Notes under the pieces: model-generated
The model's database searches: none
What the model saw: only the letters and a program-made list of their open reading frames with translations
What the model was told of the DNA's origin: nothing
Program-made: the position numbers and the translations under genes
Shown here: in pieces, positions 4,582 through 7,285 of the stretch
How positions within the stretch are numbered: the first letter of the stretch is position 1
Layout: each line of letters opens with the position of its first letter
Origin: Clostridia bacterium
GTDB taxonomy: Bacteria > Bacillota_A > Clostridia > Oscillospirales > CAG-272
Reading direction: 5' to 3'
Assembly (NCBI GenBank): GCA_017468115.1
Contig: JAFUJS010000054.1
Span: forward strand, 1 to 7,285
Length of the DNA stretch: 7,285 nucleotides

Positions 4582-6774
4582 ATGAAGGACTGCGTTTGGA
4601 TTACCGAAAAAAGTAAGCCCTGCTCGCAAAACCAGCTTTACTACTTCAAGAAGGAGTTTGAGCTAAAGAGTGTAAAAAAGGCTAAAATTGATATTTCCGC
4701 TCAGGCAAGATATAAGCTTTTTATTAATGGAGAATTTGTTGCCTGCGGACCCTGTAAGGGTACAAGAGAAAAGACCTACTTTGACACACTTGACGTAACT
4801 GCCTACCTGAAAAAGGGCACAAATGAGCTTTTTGTTGAGGTTTTGCAGCTTGTTGCCAGCGACGTTGAGGGAAAAATGTCCCCGATTGAGGGTGTTATCA
4901 GGGCAGACTCCCTAATGCTCGCCTGTGAGCTTGCTTGCGGAGACGTGGTTGTAAGGACTGATACAAGCTGGCTCTGCGCAAAATGCGAGGGCATTACAGA
5001 AATCAGCGCAAGGAGCTGCTATTCCGCCACAACAAGACAGCAGATTGATACAGCAAAGCAAAGAGAGCTGAAATACGAAAATGCAGTAGTGCTTTGCGGC
5101 GTTTCCGACGGTTCAGCAGACCATTATTGGTGGGGCGGCACAAACAAGACCTTCCTTTTTGAAAGACCTATTCCAATGCTTTCCTTCAAGGATAAGCTTG
5201 ATATTGTCTCCTTTGACGGAGAGTACTTCGAGGCAAAATATCTAACCTTCGGCTTCCCTCGCTTTAAGGTAAGCGGCAAGGGTAAGATTGACCTTGTTTA
5301 CTTCGAGTGCTTTGACTCCGACAAGGGCAAAACAAACAACAAGAGAACAGACCGCTCCCTTGGAATTTGCCGTGAGATGATTGATACAATTGAGGTAGAT
5401 GGCGAGTTTACCTTTGAGCCGTTCTGGTTCCGCTGCTTCCGCTTCATAAAGGTGGAAAAAACGGGGGACGTGTCGATAAAGCTTGATAAATTCCTTGAGG
5501 TTAACTACCCAATGGAGGTTCGTTCTGGCTATGATTTTGGCAGAGAGGACGACAACGGACTTTGGGATATCAGCGTACGCACTCTTCAGCGTTGTATGCA
5601 CGAAACCTATGAGGATTGCCCCTTCTATGAGCAGCTTCAATACGCAATGGATACCTCAACACAAATGCTGTTTAACTATCAGCTGACAGACGACGACCTT
5701 CTTGCAAGAAAGGCAATGGACGACTTTGCCGCTGACCAACACGCAGATGGACTTATGCCGTCAAGAACACCGTCAGTTGGCGAGCAGCATATTCCAACCT
5801 TCCAGCTTTACTTCATATTTATGGTATATGCCCACTACATTCGCTTTGGCGACCTTAGCCTTGTAAGAAAGCACCTTCGTGCTATGGACGGCGTTATTGA
5901 GTGGTTCAGAAACCATATAAACGAGCAGGGCCTTGTGGGACAAAGCAAGTATTGGAACTTTGTTGATTGGGCAAAGCCTTGGGGCTACGTTGAGGGTAAG
6001 AACGACGGTGGCGTGCCTGTAAATGTTGGCGAGGGCGTTATCGGTATTTATAACCCAATGATGGCATATTTCTTGCAGTGCGCTGCAAAGCTTAACGAGC
6101 TGTGCGGAAGGACAGACACCGCAAAGGAATACCTAAAGGTTGCAAACGACATTAAGAAGAACACTAAAAAATATTTCTGGGACAAGAAAACAGGCTTGTT
6201 TGCTGACAACATAGAGCACACAAGGTATTCACAGCATATGCAAACCTGGTGCGTGCTTAGCGGAGTTGTAAAGGGCGAGGACGCAAAAAGCATTATGCTA
6301 AACTCCCTTGACTTGGAGGCAAAGAGCACATATGCCTTTGCATATTTCTACTTCAGAGCCCTTGAGTCCGTTGGACTTTACGATAAAACAGAGGAAATGA
6401 TGAACTCCTATCGTAATCTTTTGAAGCTGGATTGCACAACCGTGCCGGAAACACCGGAATATTCAAGAAGTGATTGCCACGCATGGGGCGCCCTTGCAAT
6501 TTATGAATTCAGTGCAACCGTGCTGGGCGTAAGAACCTACGACACAGGCAAAAAATCCGTGTCAATCAAGCCATACATAAAGGACAGAGATTATGCCAAG
6601 GGAACAGTTTCCACAATCGGCGGAAATGTAAGCGTTTCTTGGAAAAAGGACGGGGACGTGTTTGTTTTAGCTGTTGAAAGCGACAAAAAGAACCTGGAAA
6701 AGCACATCTATATGCCAAATGGCGACACATATGTAACCACAGAAAAATCAGTTACCTATAAATGTAACATTTAA
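4582..6774 (+). CDS. GH78-family alpha-L-rhamnosidase-like glycosidase, cytoplasmic
   Basis: 730 residues. N-terminal beta-sandwich domains (about 15-310) precede an (alpha/alpha)6 barrel (about 315-650) and a C-terminal beta domain (about 655-725; SIKPYIKDRDYAKGTVST). The signature ETYEDCPFYEQLQYAMDTST holds D345, E350 and D357 at spacings +5 and +12, exactly those of Asp567, Glu572 and Asp579 in Bacillus RhaB. E623 in TTVPETPEYSRSDCHAW fits the general base, with HAW (633-635) following. GH78 enzymes hydrolyse alpha-L-rhamnosides by inversion. There is no signal peptide or membrane segment and about 20 cysteines, so it should act in the cytoplasm on imported oligosaccharides or glycosides. 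RBS AAGGAG 4570-4575 overlaps the preceding stop codon, indicating co-transcription with the FMN protein. No transporter or rhamnose-catabolism gene is in the window. Specificity for rhamnose is inferred. Confidence 0.9.
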   Translation: MKDCVWITEKSKPCSQNQLYYFKKEFELKSVKKAKIDISAQARYKLFINGEFVACGPCKGTREKTYFDTLDVTAYLKKGTNELFVEVLQLVASDVEGKMSPIEGVIRADSLMLACELACGDVVVRTDTSWLCAKCEGITEISARSCYSATTRQQIDTAKQRELKYENAVVLCGVSDGSADHYWWGGTNKTFLFERPIPMLSFKDKLDIVSFDGEYFEAKYLTFGFPRFKVSGKGKIDLVYFECFDSDKGKTNNKRTDRSLGICREMIDTIEVDGEFTFEPFWFRCFRFIKVEKTGDVSIKLDKFLEVNYPMEVRSGYDFGREDDNGLWDISVRTLQRCMHETYEDCPFYEQLQYAMDTSTQMLFNYQLTDDDLLARKAMDDFAADQHADGLMPSRTPSVGEQHIPTFQLYFIFMVYAHYIRFGDLSLVRKHLRAMDGVIEWFRNHINEQGLVGQSKYWNFVDWAKPWGYVEGKNDGGVPVNVGEGVIGIYNPMMAYFLQCAAKLNELCGRTDTAKEYLKVANDIKKNTKKYFWDKKTGLFADNIEHTRYSQHMQTWCVLSGVVKGEDAKSIMLNSLDLEAKSTYAFAYFYFRALESVGLYDKTEEMMNSYRNLLKLDCTTVPETPEYSRSDCHAWGALAIYEFSATVLGVRTYDTGKKSVSIKPYIKDRDYAKGTVSTIGGNVSVSWKKDGDVFVLAVESDKKNLEKHIYMPNGDTYVTTEKSVTYKCNI

Positions 6775-6788
6775 TTAAAGGAAAGGAT

Positions 6789-6884
6789 TTGGCGGAACGG
6801 GGCTTTAGGCAAAAATTATGTCTTTTGTTCTATGACTCCTATACCGCCCTGAATTATTATGAAGATAGCACTCATCGCTCATGA
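6789..6884 (+). CDS. Possible 31-codon leader ORF overlapping the start of mgsA
   Basis: TTG 6789 to TGA 6882-6884, 31 residues beginning [17 protein letters not shown], with AAAGGA (6777-6782) 6 nt upstream. It overlaps mgsA by 26 nt in another frame. I recognise no homologue. It is listed because mgsA itself lacks a ribosome binding site, so this ORF might feed ribosomes to mgsA by translational coupling. The alternative is that it is a chance frame or the remnant of a removed gene. Confidence 0.3.
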   Translation: MAERGFRQKLCLLFYDSYTALNYYEDSTHRS

Positions 6885-7236
6885 TAAAAAGAAAGATAAT
6901 ATGATAGAGCTGGCTATAAAATACAAGGACACCTTGTCTCAGCACGAGCTTTATGCAACAGGAACAACGGGCACTCTCGTTATGGGAGAAACAGGACTTA
7001 AGATTAAGAGAATGAAAAGCGGACCTCTCGGTGGCGACCAGCAGATAGGCTCTATGGTTGCAGAGGGCAAGCTTGACCTTATTGTGTTCCTCCGTGACCC
7101 GCTTACCTCACAGCCCCACGAGCCGGATGTAAGTGCGCTTTTGCGCCTTTGCGACGTGCAATCAATTCCTCTTGCAACAAATGTAAAGAGCGCAGAAATT
7201 ATGCTAGAGGCAGTAAAGCTGGGCACCATTAAATAA
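6859..7236 (+). CDS. mgsA: Methylglyoxal synthase
   Basis: 125 residues, beginning [15 protein letters not shown] like the B. subtilis enzyme, which supports ATG 6859 as the start. Converts dihydroxyacetone phosphate to methylglyoxal and phosphate, a bypass that frees phosphate and relieves sugar-phosphate stress. Residues matching the E. coli active site: H8 (His19), D60 in [11 protein letters not shown] (Asp71, catalytic base), D80 (Asp91), H87 (His98) and D90 (Asp101). ATGTTG (33-38) and S54-G55 line the phosphate site. It lies 84 nt after the GH78 gene on the same strand. The 25 nt before the ATG contain no Shine-Dalgarno sequence, unlike every other gene here. DHAP is a product of rhamnose breakdown, which may explain the linkage. 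Confidence 0.96.
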   Translation: MKIALIAHDKKKDNMIELAIKYKDTLSQHELYATGTTGTLVMGETGLKIKRMKSGPLGGDQQIGSMVAEGKLDLIVFLRDPLTSQPHEPDVSALLRLCDVQSIPLATNVKSAEIMLEAVKLGTIK

Positions 7237-7276
7237 AAGGGAGCTAACCAAGCAAATTCCAAAAATCAGGCTCAGG

Positions 7277-7282
7277 AAGGAG
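7277..7282 (+). promoter_or_regulatory. Ribosome binding site for a further operon gene starting beyond the window
   Basis: AAGGAG, within AGGAAGGAG (7274-7282), 40 nt after mgsA stops, with no terminator in between. The window ends 3 nt later, so a start codon would fall just outside. Confidence 0.6.
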
Positions 7283-7285
7283 TAA

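Noticed and set aside
6775..6858. Sigma-54 or sigma-A promoter for mgsA in the 84-nt gap
   Set aside because: TTGGC at 6789 lacks a correctly spaced GC element, and no -35/-10 pair with acceptable spacing was found.

Overview
The window looks like a chromosomal segment of an uncultured member of the Clostridia (Bacillota), probably a gut Oscillospiraceae/Ruminococcaceae-type bacterium. The grounds are strong purine-rich ribosome binding sites, sigma-A promoters of TTGACA-17-TAnAAT form, an RNase Y, a Bacillus-like methylglyoxal synthase, a copper ATPase with a C-terminal heavy-metal domain, and Ile-Thr-Asn-rich, moderately AT-rich coding sequence. The taxon is inferred; no 16S rRNA is present.

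Layout. Bases 1-582 (+) are the 3' end of a Cu(I) P-type ATPase gene whose last 67 codons form a CopZ-like metal-binding domain with its own internal ribosome binding site. A sigma-A promoter overlapping its stop codon serves a small DtxR/MntR-type metalloregulator (641-1015, +). A terminator hairpin usable from both strands separates this from a convergent Nudix hydrolase (1027-1503, -). Bases 1530-1957 hold no convincing gene; they are a mosaic of direct repeats and hairpins, several terminator-like on the minus strand. Next comes a minus-strand tRNA-Thr(UGU)/tRNA-Tyr(GUA) operon with a strong promoter and A/T-rich upstream tract. Then rny (RNase Y, 2269-3822, -) follows with its own terminator and a roughly 125-nt structured leader.

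From about 4058 a plus-strand operon runs to the window end and probably beyond: a flavin-reductase-like FMN protein, a cytoplasmic GH78 alpha-L-rhamnosidase-family enzyme, a possible 31-codon overlapping leader ORF, methylglyoxal synthase (mgsA), and a ribosome binding site for a gene just outside the window. Rhamnose released by the GH78 enzyme would be degraded to DHAP, the substrate of MgsA, so the grouping may be metabolic; this is inference.

No complete new system is apparent. The most unusual parts are (a) the internal start that could release a free copper chaperone from the copA gene, (b) the repeat/hairpin mosaic behind the tRNA operon, including a long alternative stem that takes in the 3' half of tRNA-Tyr, and (c) a 9-bp leader/trailer stem enclosing tRNA-Thr.
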